NCBI RefSeq assembly: GCF_023101765.2
Contig: NC_064231.1
Span: forward strand, 868,001 to 932,000
Direction of reading: 5' to 3'
Origin: Spodoptera frugiperda
Taxonomy: Eukaryota > Arthropoda > Insecta > Lepidoptera > Noctuidae
Length of the DNA: 64,000 nucleotides
The first letter of the stretch is position 1. Every line of letters starts with the position of its first letter. The translations under genes and the position numbers were made by a program. Of this stretch, positions 54,601 through 64,000 are shown piece by piece. The notes under the pieces were generated by a model, which was not told where the DNA came from, searched no databases, and worked only from the letters and a program-made list of their open reading frames with translations.

Positions 54601-57600
54601 CAAAACAGCCCGAAGTCAACAAAGTCAATAAAACAGTGCCCTAAATTATAGCAATGTTTACAGAGGAGCGCATGCCGCTAGCGACAGTGATACAAGACCA
54701 CGGCCGTTTGGACGGCGTCCAACGCGTACTGTTCGGCTCGGGCCTACAGTTCTGGCTGCACAGGATTCTGTTCCTGGACGCTCTCAGCTACCTCAGCCAC
54801 GGCCAGCTTAGCTTGAGCCTCGACAGGTGGATACTGGTCGATATCGATGATATCTTCGTGGGAGAAAGAGGTACGTTTATATTTTTAATCGCACAAAAGC
54901 TACACTGTCTTAAATTTACTTACTGTACTCAATTTTACTATGAGTCAAAGGACCATTTCTAACACTTTCCCATTTTATGGACTCAAAGCAATTCAATACA
55001 AAACACTTAACGCATTGAGTAAATAAATGTTTATCGTACACTAACACGGGGTTTTTACTACTCGTTCTCCTATTAACGCACATAGAATAGTTCAATTGGC
55101 TTCTTTTATTACTCGTGTTATCACAAACTCAAACGTCCTGAAGTATCGGGTCTGAATACATATCGACGATTACCCATATTCATTTATAGAAAACGATACA
55201 AAAGAGAGAAATATGGACGGAATGTTAACCACTTCCAAACATAAAACACGAATAAATTAATGTAGAGCTCAATCAATCCAACATTGTATAGCGTTTAGTT
55301 GCCTTTGTCCTAACTATTAGTATGCGCACAAGATCTGAATAGTATTAGCACCTTGGTGCATTGAATAGTAATAGGCGCCCTTTATACATTTGTGCCTATG
55401 GCAACTAATATTCGCATGCACCGATACGGCTCTCATGCCTAATCAAATTGTTAGGCACTGTGCTAAATAGATCCCCACAAACGTGTAGCAATTATGGTTT
55501 AGTTTATTGAACCTATGCAAACACCTTGGAATACATAAATTGTTTGTTCGTATTGTTATTCAAATGTTACAATTGTTCTTGGGAATAGTATATTCGTTAC
55601 AATAACAATTTGTTATATGAAACCTAATGTATCTACTTAATGCAATTCTGAAGCCATTTCTTTCTTACTTTGACTTTTAAGAGGTCTACCTAAAACTGCC
55701 TCATTGGTCGTATTTATATATTTTCTCAACTTCTGTACACTTTCTTCCAATAGGAACTCGACTACACGAAGAGGACGTGGCAGCTATGTTAGCGTCGCAG
55801 ACTGCGCTACAACGACTAGTGCCGGGATTCAGGTTCAACCTGGGCTACAGTGCTAAGTACTATCACCACGGTACGTCTCTTGAAAACCAAGGTGACGATG
55901 CTTTGTTGAGGAATCGGGAACATTTTACTTGGTAAGTTGAACATACATCATTTTAATTTAGTCCAAAATCTCTAGCTTCTCATGTGGAAACCCCCATTAG
56001 TTTGGCGTCACTCAGTGTACCTTTACATGTGCTTAGTTTGGGAATCCAAGTCTACCCTAGGATGGATATTTCTGAATCACCGGGTCGACATAGCCCGCCG
56101 TATTTGTCAACTCCTACGCGCTGTTTCTAGAGAGATTTAGACCATCTTTCTTTAGTCTATAATTAGAACTATCTTATTCACCGGCTCGTTTAAAAAAATA
56201 TTCAGTTATTTTTCTTTATCAAAGAAGTAAGAAACTGCACTTCAACTACCTAAATAATGTTCTACATAAAATGCAAGTGTACCGAGAACAGCACTCCGGC
56301 GACTCACGTCTAGCAATTTGATTGACCAACGACGGCATACGAGTGAAGGGCGTTGATAGATGAAATGCAAAAGTGAATAGCGGATAGAGCAGTGCTATTC
56401 TGCTGGTAGTGCCACTCGGAGCATGGCTGTTATTTTGATTTCATATTGAACCCATGCATATGTAATTTCTTGCATCACCACTATTGCAAGATTGATAGTC
56501 ATAGGTGACTATGAAAAGCGTTGGATATAAATTTACATATTGTAGTCTAGGTGGTGTTTATACCAGTGTATTCTCTCAAAGTATCTTATGTATACCCTAA
56601 TATGACCGAGATAAAGAGAATCCATTAAACATTTGTACTAAAATAATTGCCCTTTGTATACGAATCTAGGCAGTTCTATTTTAAGGAGCTCAATAAGGTC
56701 ACGTTTATTGTTTTGCCCCAAAACATTATAATACATTCTAATAGAAGCGGCGCTATCCGCTTTTAGTACGTAGGTACGTTATTAGCACCCAAGGTAACAG
56801 TTACAGAGGACTTAGTTTCAGCCCGACAAGTCTTCGCAAACTTAATATGCATATAAGCGCCAAGTTTCAGTTCTCTCGTGTCTGTGTTCTGACGGTTCAT
56901 TTATCAAGCAAGTATATGCGTGTATTGAGAACTTTACTAAAATATGTATTGAGGTGGAAGCCTTGTACGAGCACAAAAGGTATTTTATTGGATGTCGGCA
57001 CGACGTTTTCGAGTAAATCTAAATAACTTAAGATTGTAAGTTACGCAACAAGTCCTTGCTAAAATTTGCAAGATTGTTTGTGTGTAACGTATTGTGTACC
57101 TGCTTAGATTCTCGTTCTGTGAGATTTAGGTTCATTAGGTTGAAGAAATCTTTGAATTTTCAACTGGAATCATATAAAATTAGATCCATGTCTAATATAT
57201 AGGTTGTCTATGCACGTACAGAGCGCTGTCAATCATTAATTAAATGTAACTACTATTGGATGTCAGTAAATAGCTTAGTATTATCGCAATGTCTCACCAA
57301 ATAGATAACGTAGCATTGTAGCCCATTAGTCGTCGCATGTAACCTTATTAGAGCTGACCGCTTTGTTATCAAGCTCATCGCAAAACCCTCGTTATTGTGC
57401 TAAGTGGTCACAATTGCACGTATTATTGCATTACGTTAGTTTACCTTGAGCTGACCCTTCCGTCAGAGCAAATTAACACGATTATCTCTGTGCGTTTCTG
57501 AATTAGCGTGTTATCTTTGCCCTGTCTTGCTAATAACTAACACAGCTTTTGTGTTAGGAACAGAACTAACGCACCTTCTTGATTCTAGAAGACAAAAGGT

Positions 57601-60600
57601 ACTTATACATTAGCAAAAATGAAAATTTTCCGCCATTACCCTCAACAAAGGTCTCGGTGTCGTAGTCTCAAAAAGACTTACGTAATATTAAACTTCTATG
57701 TTTTCTTTATCAGAACTTATAGGTACAAGCTTAATATTGTACTACGCCTTGACAAATATCAGAAATAACAACTGAGTTTTTAAAATGTTCTGAATTAATC
57801 TTGACCTACCTCAGGAATCTCTGGTCTTGCCCTCATAACTTAACAGCAAATATCTCGTTGTCCAAAGGTTTTGCCACATGTGGAACCACCAGCAGCCCCA
57901 CCTATACAACAACGTGACGCATCTAGAATCAGAGATGATGCTCAACAAACAATTCGCCATAGAACATGGGATCCCCACAAACTCCTGCTACTCCGTGTCT
58001 CCCCATCACTCAGGAGTTTACCCAGTACACGAACCATTATACGAAGCCTGGAGGAAAGTATGGGACGTCAAAGTGACCAGCACCGAGGAATACCCGCATT
58101 TGCGACCCGCTAGGTAAGTTTTGTTTGATGTTACCAACTGTGTCTATTTGTTCTAACTAATGTAGATGTTAAGTTGCGATCAAACACGAACACTGAACAC
58201 AGTTACATTATTCAACTAAATATTCGTGTTCTAAATGTAAAGGACTTTGTTCCTTAACCAAACAGATATGAAAAGAATAGAAATTCCGTCCTGTTCTCGC
58301 AATCCCGAGTTAAAGATTTAATTAACGTGGCCGAGCAACGAAAGAATTTTGGGTGGAATTCATGTTCTTGCGCTGCGTTCGTTAGGTTTGAACGGGCCTT
58401 TATATGAATACTTCGTGCCATTCGTTTTCGTATTTTATTAAAGGAAAAAAGGGTTTCCTTTGTTATTCCTGTATTAGAACGTCGGACAGTGGCTGTTTTA
58501 GTATTTAATCAACGGCACACACGTAAATAACTGAACAACTATTGTAGCAACTAATTTATTTGTAAAGGACAGAAACAAAGGTTTTGCATTTGACCCTAGA
58601 TTAATCGCATTATGTTAACAAATGAGCCTGAATTCATATTACATGGCAACAAATAATATGCACTCAATCAATCAAGCTAAAATATAATCACATAAAATTT
58701 ATTAACGACACCTAGTTGTGATATTATCGAACTAGTAGCAATAAGTGTTCTGTTCACCCGAATGTTTGCGGCAAGTGTGCGGCTTCACCCAAACTCATGT
58801 TGACCACAAACGTTGCGTTGGGCCACTACTATCGCGATATTCAGGCGTCGAAATTCCAATAATTATATTAATACCACTGCACCCGAACATTGTTCGGCAA
58901 AAGTATGTCTGTTTAAATGTTCGAAACGAAATCATGTCTGATTAAAACGGCTCTATCGTGTACGGGATTGTTCGGTTCCGAGTTGTACGTACTTTGCTTG
59001 TTGTTGTACTGTTTTGTTCGAGCTAAATATAGTTGTACTGAATCTCATTCAGTGGGTCAACAATGCACTTTTATCCTCAATGTTATATCAGTTTTAAAAG
59101 CATTTTACTTTTATTTGAACGACTGATACGTTGGATAGTTCTATTTGTGAAAAAACTGGGACACACCTGTACTCTTGAAAAGATGAAACACCCACACGAA
59201 AGAAGTTTACGTCTAAGTAATATAACACAGATTAAATAGAATATTGATCTGAGTGCGGCCGGTGCCGCTCGCCCCAACAATACCTCTAATAAATTCACAT
59301 TGTTGCTCCAATTGTAATATTTGTTCACGTATATAGAACTCTTCTACCATAAGCGATAAGTTCTTCAAATATTTACCCACAAAATGAGTGTACTCAAATA
59401 AAACGAACTTTTCGTAAACAATCGAATCAACATACTGCCGTACAGTTGTGTTGACTTATTAACTTGGCTCCGAGCAATTACAGATTGTAAAACGGTACAG
59501 CTTTATACATATTGCTTAATCTTTACTTACTCCAGGGAACAGGTTTCACGATACGGAATGTACATGACGCGCTAATGTGCAGCCTTACATATTCATGTGT
59601 CGTTGTGAAAATTATGTGTGTGTGTGTGTTTAATATTGTCCTCGAGTGTACATAAATGCATTCGTACATACCTGGTCGCTTTGTTTCTCAGTACATGCTC
59701 TACAATTAGATAATTGTACTGTATTCCAATGCGTTCCTATGTTCACGTGTACAAAATGAATTACGGCATTTGGTATCCGAATGTAAATCTAATTTGGAGG
59801 GTATTTTTTTTTTTTTTTTTTTGAGGGGGAAAATCATCCAATGACTTTTCTCGCCTTGGGCGAGGCGAGAGGGAGTGTCAGACTCTTACTGACTAAAAAC
59901 CACCCCGTTCCTTCTGCTGCCTTTCGAGCCGGAGCCCCGGTAAACCCGCTAGGTTGTCCGCAGCTCCGGATTAGGCATCAGCCCTACTGGGCCCCATCTG
60001 TAATTTGGAGGGTATAGAAGTTAATTTTGCGTGATTGACTCGTTGTTTTCAAATTGAGTTATAATTTCTCAAAATCTACAGTTGAAAGCAGAAGAGATAC
60101 AGTGTGCATATTATGTTACTTCGTATTTTTACAGCCGTTAAAGTTCACAAACCTAGTACGATAGACTATAAAAAAGCTGGAAAGGATATCTTTAGCATTT
60201 ACAATTGATTTTATTGTTCGAAGTTAATTTACGTTACATATTTTTAATTCAACTTTTACATGCATTACGTTGTACAAAGGAAACAATAAATGTATCAAGA
60301 TCACTTAGTTTGATACGTACATTAATTATCGTGTTCGCAATACTGAATTTAAATATAAAAAATGCTTGTCACAGGACGTAATTACTAACTCATGTCTTAC
60401 TAGTCACCTAGGGTCATGTTCTATGTGTTTAAATAACTTCTAGATTTCTAGAACAATGTAGTACACGTTGCATTTTTTTATCAGTGGGTCGTTGAAAATT
60501 TTACTTAGTAACAAATACACAAAGGCACTCACTCACATACTCAATTCTCAATCTCTCATTAAGTCACGTGCGTGTTCTGCCACGTGACTAATCAAAATAA

Positions 60601-62374
60601 TCTTTAACCACAAAAAATTAAACACAAAGTTTGCACATAACTAAAACTTCAAACAATTCCACAATCATAGATTGGTAAATATGTTTTTTTTTTTCCGTAG
60701 GTTACGAAGAGGTTTTCGCCATAGAGGCGTTATGGTTCTCCCACGCCAAACTTGCGGACTTTTTACACATACTCTGCTACTAGAGAGGTACCCAGGCGGC
60801 CGACATCGTCTCGACCGTTCCATACAAGGAGGGGAACTCTTCCAGACAGTCATCAATAACCCTGTAAGTACCTACAGTCATTACACTTAATTTCGGTTGC
60901 CGTTCCCAACACTAACTGGCCCCCTGAGCCCGTACTGATATTGAAGTAGATTATAAATTACCCATTATACTGATATTGTATCATATAAACAATTAGAATT
61001 TTCCTTTTATCTTTTTTAGACTTACATAAATATCATACCTACATGTGAAAGTAACATTTAGGTAAATACCAAAGTTATTTTGTATTTCCAAATATGGGAC
61101 GGATCACAGAAAAGCAGATTCTCATGGTAAAGCCAGCTGCCTCAAAATATTCTAGAGCTTGCTTTCAAAGCTGTTTACGTCAAATTCGTTGGCAGTATAC
61201 ATTATACATAGATAGTAACGCTGTGCTGGTAGTTCGGGCCGGACGGCCGGCTGCCTCGACCGCTCTATTCAGGGCGGGGAACTCTTTCATAAGGTCATCA
61301 ATAACCCGTGAGCACTTGACATGTTTGCGCTAATATCAAGCCTGTCTAACTTCTTTGTGATATTAATAAATGACGCCATGTCTGATTTCTTTGATAGTTC
61401 ACTAATAGCTTGGCTGTTTGCAAGTTTATTTTCATTCTAGTAATTACTTTCTACTAATGAAAAAGGGAACGTCTCAATGTCACGAAAATTAGTCTACGTT
61501 TAACATTTGTGGTGCTTCGAACGTTTAAATTTCTCTTTGACAAATTTTGGCAAAGTCACCCTATTGTTTGTGTATGTTTTCGTATTTACATTAAAAAGGA
61601 TGAAAATATTTGTTTCGAAGTTTGGTTTATATCATCGAAACTTCGATAACATCGACACGGAGCACGTTTAACTTTTAATCGATAACTAACAGCACTAGTG
61701 TCGACAAAACCGTACTTGATACGCAAACCACTTGTAGCCGCGTACTGTCGAGGACAGTGAAGAGCGTTACCGAATAAATTGCGTAACGGCGCAGCTCAAT
61801 AAATATTATGACTACTCCACTACTCCAACATTGTGTTTCAAAACAAATACTTGTTACGGGGATGAGTGTACTATCGAATACCATCATTTATTTTATCATG
61901 CGTTTACTATAGAACTACATGATTAGGTAAATGAGTCTAATGTTATTTCAGGTTCATTCATTAAGTGCTTGTTATCATTAGGTTTTAATATAATAAATAA
62001 TTAGATATAGGTTAGTTTGGAATTATAAAGCTCTCATTGTCAAACGCCAGCGAAATAAATTACATAACTTTTAGAACATTTCACAACAGTTTCTAAAGAA
62101 AAACATGTTGATATACACGACTAAATCATTCCCATTCCCGCTCTAAATCCGTCCCTTATGACGTCAATGTAACAATAAAATTTCTCCGCAGATCAACGTG
62201 TTTATGACACACATGTCAAACTATGGAAACGACCGACTAGCTCTATACACCTTCGAGTCGGTTGTGAAGTTCCTCCGATGTTGGACTAATGTAAGGCTGG
62301 CGTCTGCACCGCCGCTTGCACTGGCTGATAAGTACTTCCAACTGAGGCCAGACGAATTGAATCCGCTGTGGGGG
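37578..62374 (+). CDS. sfl: Heparan sulfate N-deacetylase/N-sulfotransferase (sulfateless/NDST), 5' two thirds, nine coding exons, 3' end outside window
   Basis: This Golgi type II membrane enzyme removes acetyl groups from GlcNAc of nascent heparan sulfate and then N-sulfates the free amine; in flies its loss impairs heparan-sulfate-dependent signalling (family knowledge). Joining the nine exons gives about 600 residues without a stop. Seen in order: a membrane anchor at about residues 47-68, VIVES at 113-117, ANSSTYEP at 254-261, RVLFG at 295-299, LVDIDDIFVG at 332-341, FNLGY at 371-375, HMWNH at 406-410, PHHSGVYPVH at 448-457, TSTEEYPHL at 473-481, [14 protein letters not shown] at 496-509 and SNYGNDRL at 548-555. 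All align collinearly with animal NDSTs. Asp in DIDD and the two His of HMWNH are the likely metal ligands of the deacetylase (inference from the family). Animal NDSTs are roughly 880-1050 residues; the missing part is the PAPS-dependent sulfotransferase domain, expected beyond 64000. All introns are GT-AG. The NDST assignment is secure; the exact vertebrate paralogue equivalence is not meaningful because insects have one gene. Confidence 0.96.
38690..39110. promoter_or_regulatory. Candidate enhancer block in sfl coding intron 1
   Basis: This intronic stretch is less AT-rich than its surroundings and dense in homeodomain and POU-type words: CTAATTAATGG, CATTAATGCTAATCAC, CCTAATTGAG and the 14-bp palindrome ATTTGCATGCAAAT at 39030-39043. 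The reading as a regulatory element is inference from motif density. Confidence 0.35.
39956..40147 (+). CDS. sfl: sfl coding exon 2 (residues 72-135 plus two bases)
   Basis: Acceptor TTTCCAG|T, donor ACG|GTAAGT. It encodes a polar, low-complexity luminal stem followed by KVLVIVESAYSRLGRDIAELL, which matches the conserved start of the NDST N-terminal domain (vertebrate form: LVLVFVESLYSQLGQ). The exon is GC-rich and stands out against the surrounding AT-rich introns. Entry phase 2 and exit phase 2 fit both neighbours. Confidence 0.95.
40998..41055. repeat. Inverted repeat inside the Helitron
   Basis: ACGTTGTGTACAAAAAT and ATTTTTGTACACAACGT face each other across about 22 bases near the Helitron 3' half. 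This is a strong potential hairpin, but too far from the CTAG end to be the canonical terminal hairpin. Confidence 0.7.
41060..41505 (-). pseudogene. Helitron PIF1-like helicase fragment, frameshifted
   Basis: The minus-strand frame 41505-41155 encodes LELSGVPSHKLRLKVGVPVL, LCNGTRLQITQLGRNIIGA, PRIPMIPTDLPFQFKRIQFP and AFAMTINKAQ, characteristic of the C-terminal helicase region of eukaryotic Helitron RepHel proteins. It stops shortly after INKAQ. In another frame, immediately downstream, LEKNCFSHGQLYVACSRVSS appears (about 41157-41098), the next conserved helicase motif. About ten residues and the frame are lost between them, so a small deletion disrupted the gene. The Rep nuclease domain was not found. 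Confidence 0.88.
42999..43226 (-). pseudogene. Transposon ORF, C-terminal fragment
   Basis: It encodes HSHLNFFKENLGAVSDEHGE, RFHQEIASMEKRYQGKW and MLSDYCWFLIRE, the conserved C-terminal end of the same repetitive protein whose N-terminus is at 43748-43287. The central several hundred residues are missing, so the copy is an internally deleted, non-functional derivative. Confidence 0.78.
43287..43748 (-). pseudogene. Transposon ORF, N-terminal fragment
   Basis: It encodes PHMCCFSCHKNLTNWFNGKP, CYFCLTDVKGFSKKS and SQSELDDLFRDLPKEKSEIYG, with Cys pairs (CCFSC and CYFC) that look like a zinc-binding knuckle. I recognise it as the start of a repetitive, transposon-borne protein found in many invertebrate genomes, usually annotated as uncharacterised. 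Upstream bases 43750-43800 continue into sequence without a clear full start. The reading frame runs into a stop soon after GNFFGK. Confidence 0.75.
47407..47450. repeat. Perfect 18-bp hairpin
   Basis: GTGTCAAAACGACTTAAT is followed by an 8-base loop (ATAAAGTA) and its exact inverse. It lies in coding intron 2 just after a GC-rich block (47210-47400). The stem is shorter than a standard pre-miRNA. Confidence 0.9.
51071..51100. repeat. (TAAA)n microsatellite
   Basis: About seven and a half uninterrupted AATA/TAAA units just upstream of sfl exon 3. It may be the A-rich tail of an old retroelement, but no target-site duplication was identified. Confidence 0.9.
51218..51470 (+). CDS. sfl: sfl coding exon 3 (residues 136-220)
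   Basis: Acceptor TTTAG|G completes the split Arg136 codon; donor AAG|GTGAGT at 51471. It encodes a continuous NDST N-terminal-domain stretch including LTTLDKGRYGVIVFES, WNRELLDKYCREY and AQLKGFPLFMHTNLRLK, each directly alignable with vertebrate NDST1 (TLTDKGRGRFALIIYEN, WNRELLDKYCVAYG, AQLKGFPLFLHSNLGLK). Confidence 0.98.
52341..52503 (+). CDS. sfl: sfl coding exon 4 (residues 221-274 plus one base)
   Basis: Acceptor TTCCTAG|GAC, donor CTG|GTAAGC. The translation opens DATLNPASPVLRLARAGE and contains LPGDHWAVFRANSSTYEPV, the counterpart of vertebrate LPGEDWTVFQSNHSTYEPV. NSS is a possible N-glycosylation sequon. The exon is in phase with exon 3 and ends one base into Glu275. Confidence 0.97.
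52625..52674. repeat. Perfect 18-bp hairpin in sfl intron 4
   Basis: AGCCAGTACTTAGTGAAA (52625-52642) and its exact inverse (52657-52674) are separated by 14 bases. The stem can extend slightly beyond a one-base bulge. It lies about 120 bp downstream of exon 4. Confidence 0.88.
54256..54359. repeat. 11-bp hairpin followed by three TGATGGTAACC repeats
   Basis: GGATTGTGAAG-ATAG-CTTCACAATCC forms a perfect stem with a tetraloop (54256-54281). It is followed by TGATGGTAACC at 54291, 54329 and 54348, in intron 4 about 300 bp before exon 5. Function unknown; it could be a splicing or transcription-factor cluster, or a fragment of a repeat. Confidence 0.75.
54664..54870 (+). CDS. sfl: sfl coding exon 5 (Glu275 to residue 343), deacetylase core with DIDD motif
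   Basis: The acceptor TTTACAG gives G+AG = Glu275; donor GAG|GTACGT at 54871. It encodes TVIQDHGRLDGVQRVLFGSG, FWLHRILFLDAL, LSLSLDRWILVDIDDIFVGER. The Asp residues of VDIDDIF (334, 336, 337) lie where NDST deacetylases bind metal and catalyse (family knowledge). An ATG ten bases upstream of the acceptor (54654) is intronic and is not used as a start here. Confidence 0.97.
55754..55931 (+). CDS. sfl: sfl coding exon 6 (residues 344-402 plus two bases)
   Basis: The acceptor CCAATAG joins G+GA as Gly344; donor TG|GTAAGT. It encodes TRLHEEDVAAMLASQ, FRFNLGYSAKYYHHGTS and NQGDDALL, aligning with vertebrate FTFNLGYSGKFFHTGTN and DAGDDLLL. It is part of the deacetylase domain. The split codon at the end completes Trp403. 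Confidence 0.97.
57868..58113 (+). CDS. sfl: sfl coding exon 7 (Trp403 to residue 484), deacetylase His motif
   Basis: Acceptor CCAAAG|G, donor AG|GTAAGT. The exon contains FCHMWNHQQPHLY (vertebrate FPHMWSHMQPHLF), MLNKQFAIEHGIPTN, SPHHSGVYPVHEPLYEAWRK and TSTEEYPHLRPAR. His406 and His410 of HMWNH are the probable metal ligands together with an Asp of exon 5. Cys405 occupies a position that is Pro in vertebrates; I cannot tell whether this is general in insects. Confidence 0.98.
   Translation, partial: VLPHVEPPAAPPIQQRDASRIRDDAQQTIRHRTWDPHKLLLLRVSPSLRSLPSTRTIIRSLEESMGRQSDQHRGIPAFATR
59805..60000 (-). mobile_element. Short retroelement (SINE or 5'-truncated LINE) with poly(A) tail and 15-bp target duplication
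   Basis: TAATTTGGAGGGTAT occurs at 59790-59804 and again at 60001-60015, bracketing an insert that begins with a T-run of about 18 on the plus strand, i.e. a poly(A) tail on the minus strand. The body contains GGGAGTGTCAGACTCTTACT and CTACTGGGCCCCATCTG, a sequence I recognise as an abundant 3' repeat of noctuid-type moths (from memory). Target-primed insertion into intron 7 of sfl is strongly supported. Confidence 0.88.
60701..60863 (+). CDS. sfl: sfl coding exon 8 (Arg485 to Pro539)
   Basis: A T-rich acceptor TTCCGTAG and donor CCT|GTAAGT bound a segment encoding [20 protein letters not shown] followed by FTHTLLLERYPGG and IQGGELFQTVINNP. It matches vertebrate [33 protein letters not shown] and INGGELFLTVLLNP. 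It ends exactly in phase 0. The last 17-18 codons have a degenerate relative in the next intron at about 61253-61307. Confidence 0.97.
61253..61313 (+). pseudogene. Degenerate duplicate of the 3' end of sfl exon 8 inside intron 8
   Basis: A block in the intron aligns with the last about 53 bases of exon 8 and its donor at roughly 83% identity. Read in the corresponding frame it gives LDRSIQGGELFHKVINNP versus LDRSIQGGELFQTVINNP in the exon. Of 17 complete codons, 9 are identical, 6 differ synonymously and 2 differ in residue. A GTGAGC donor-like site (61308-61313) follows, but one base is missing before it, so splicing to exon 9 would shift frame and reach TGA after a few codons. The first two thirds of the exon have no recognisable counterpart upstream, and the same frame has a TAA at 61216 and a TGA at 61309. 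It is either a decayed former alternative exon or a poison exon. Confidence 0.75.
62192..62374 (+). CDS. sfl: sfl coding exon 9 (residues 540-600), last exon inside the window
   Basis: Acceptor CTCCGCAG|ATC, donor GGG|GTGAGT. It encodes [20 protein letters not shown], then FESVVKFLRCWTNVRL and LADKYFQLRPDELNPLWG, equivalent to vertebrate [20 protein letters not shown] and LAQKYFQIFSEEKDPLW. This is the end of the deacetylase region just before the linker to the sulfotransferase domain. No continuation (PCEDKRH-like linker or PKTGTT PAPS loop) was seen from 62375 to 64000. Confidence 0.97.
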
Positions 62375-64000
62375 GTGAGTGTTTATGAGTTTGTATTGCA
62401 TAACTATGCTTGGTTAAATGTTTTTGCTCTGGTCCCGGTTCTGTCTTACTTTTCTAGATTAATTTGTTACTTGTTTGTGAAATGGTGTATACTGTGTATT
62501 TAACTTTGTTCCTCCGTTTTCAAATGGTCATATGTAAAAAAAAAATGTTTAATACTTTAATTGGAAAAGTAATTTTATTGCTCTTTTGAACGATTTTTAA
62601 AAAGCAAAACATTTTGCTCGGTTAGCAAATTAAATGGTATTCCAGCTGAAATATCGAATTCGCCTCAAAGAGATGTGAATTAAAATCAGTTCTAAACACA
62701 GCACATAACTTGTTTGTGTGATGGAAATAGATAGCGGGCGCTAATGTATCGCCATCGATCAATTCCGTGTATATGACCGACTGGCCATGTCGCTCGCGTC
62801 CTGTGTTTAACCGACTCGCGCAATTTGCTGGCAAATTGTATATTACGGATTAGAGATGTATCGCTCTAAGTTTATCTTCTCCTGGTAGCACTAGGCTATA
62901 AACTGATAACCATCGAATGCATTAAATTCTATTTTAAGTACGTAATAAATGGAATTCATGAATATTATTCAATTATTTTCATATCTTACGTAATAACAGC
63001 AGCTTGACCTTTTTACTAGCTCGTAAAAGCTTTGTAAAGACACAGTCGTACTTGAGTGCACTGTTATTGTTTCAATTTAGATAGCGAACGATAGTGCTCT
63101 TTAGTTATTTTATACATTTTAGCAAAAGGCTTTTCCGTTGATAATATCTTGTCGGAGCATGCAACATTCAGCTGACCTAGATATGAAAATTGTCCTTTAT
63201 CAAATTTTGGTTTTGTTGAGAATTTGAAACAAGCCTTTTATGTAATTATATACAAAGCCCACGTACCTAGGGAAGGTTAACGTCGTACATTGCCCATCAA
63301 ATTAACAAACGCGTCGAGGTTCTCAACCACAATTATGTACGAGTACCTACGCTGCCAAGGAAATTTCATATTCATCCTATCCTCCATTACGTCACGAGTA
63401 AAACAAAGGAACTCGATTTTATTCAGTCGCTATATTATAACACGGCTCTCACATCTGAGTGCACACAAAGTCGAATCCTTCCGTGGCTCCGACAGTTGGA
63501 GTTGTGAATCTATTAATCAGTTATTCTATTTAACAAACTTCGATGAGTCTTTTGATGCAAATAAAATAGACTGTTACGCTTTGGAGACGTCGGCTGAGGA
63601 GCTATTGTATTCGAATCAATTAACTTTCCGTTACTGTCTGACAGTTGCTCGCCCCGTTTCTGCTTCAATACATTCGGACCGTAAAGTTGGAAAATATTCA
63701 TCATAAATTTTCTATCATCGTTTCGCCTCCCTATTATGAATATTGAGTAAGATTTTCGCGGCCCTAAATTTTCAGTTTAAACAAATGAATGATTTGGAGG
63801 AAAACGAGTATCCGTTTCATTTCAACTGTTACCGAGGAAAATGATAGGCACCGCGGAATATTCCAATGAACACAATGTTTTCATTTTAAAGGGGAGTTTT
63901 GTTGAAAGTTTTCCTACACTGTGGAAAACTTTTATGACTCGTGTAAACCAATCCAATCGCCCTATCATAAATTAAGAATTATAATTATGTATAACGGAGG
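62375..64000 (+). other. Start of sfl coding intron 9
   Basis: The donor GTGAGT at 62375 opens an intron that runs past the window edge. A 138-codon open frame at 63290-63706 was inspected and resembles no NDST segment. Nothing else was recognised. Confidence 0.75.

Noticed and set aside
54654..54663. ATG at 54654 as an internal start for a shorter NDST
   Set aside because: It lies in the intron just before the TTTACAG acceptor; the exon joins in phase with exon 4.
61094..61333. 79-codon frame ending in REHLTCLR over the exon-8-like block
   Set aside because: This frame is out of register with the exon-8 homology; the informative frame is the one giving LDRSIQGGELF.
63290..63706. 138-codon open frame in sfl intron 9
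   Set aside because: No similarity to the NDST linker or sulfotransferase domain and no fitting splice acceptor; the translation is not family-like.

Overview
This is AT-rich, intron-rich eukaryotic DNA that looks lepidopteran. The reasons are the small 160-250 bp coding exons between kilobase introns, a Helitron with termini of the kind common in moths and butterflies, the interspersed repeat starting AACCGACTTCAAAAA, and a short retroelement of a type I associate with moths (family assignments are from memory). No prokaryotic operons, CRISPR arrays, rRNA or tRNA genes were seen.

One protein-coding gene can be supported: the plus-strand, 5' two thirds of sulfateless (sfl), the insect heparan sulfate N-deacetylase/N-sulfotransferase (NDST). 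Nine coding exons (37578-37792, 39956-40147, 51218-51470, 52341-52503, 54664-54870, 55754-55931, 57868-58113, 60701-60863, 62192-62374) join with consistent phase into about 600 residues. These cover a short cytosolic tail, a signal-anchor, the N-terminal domain and nearly all of the deacetylase domain. The C-terminal sulfotransferase domain lies beyond the right edge. A GC-rich patch at 29.03-29.2 kb with a well-spaced Inr+DPE pair and a downstream GTAAGA donor is a plausible promoter and non-coding first exon. The 5' leader in the second exon carries several short upstream ORFs.

Layout: 1-8757, non-coding, nothing recognised. 8758-11248, a 2.49 kb TA-flanked DNA transposon with about ten subterminal repeats and a nested 500-bp palindromic element. 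11411-28986, an approximately 8.7 kb tandem duplication (11411-20117 and 20118-28986), each copy opening with a lepidopteran repeat and a foldback element with 203-bp arms. 29.0-29.4 kb, the putative promoter. 29.4-37.2 kb, a putative first intron with candidate regulatory motifs. 37.2-62.4 kb, sfl exons. The 11-kb second coding intron holds a complete but decayed Helitron (40906-42676) and a CACTA-like transposon (42824-44125). Intron 7 holds a retroelement with a 15-bp target-site duplication (59790-60015).

The most unusual observations are a degenerate copy of the end of exon 8 inside intron 8 (about 61253-61307), whose differences are mainly synonymous, and the tandem duplication that ends about 130 bp upstream of the putative promoter. 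I did not find a convincing new multi-gene system.
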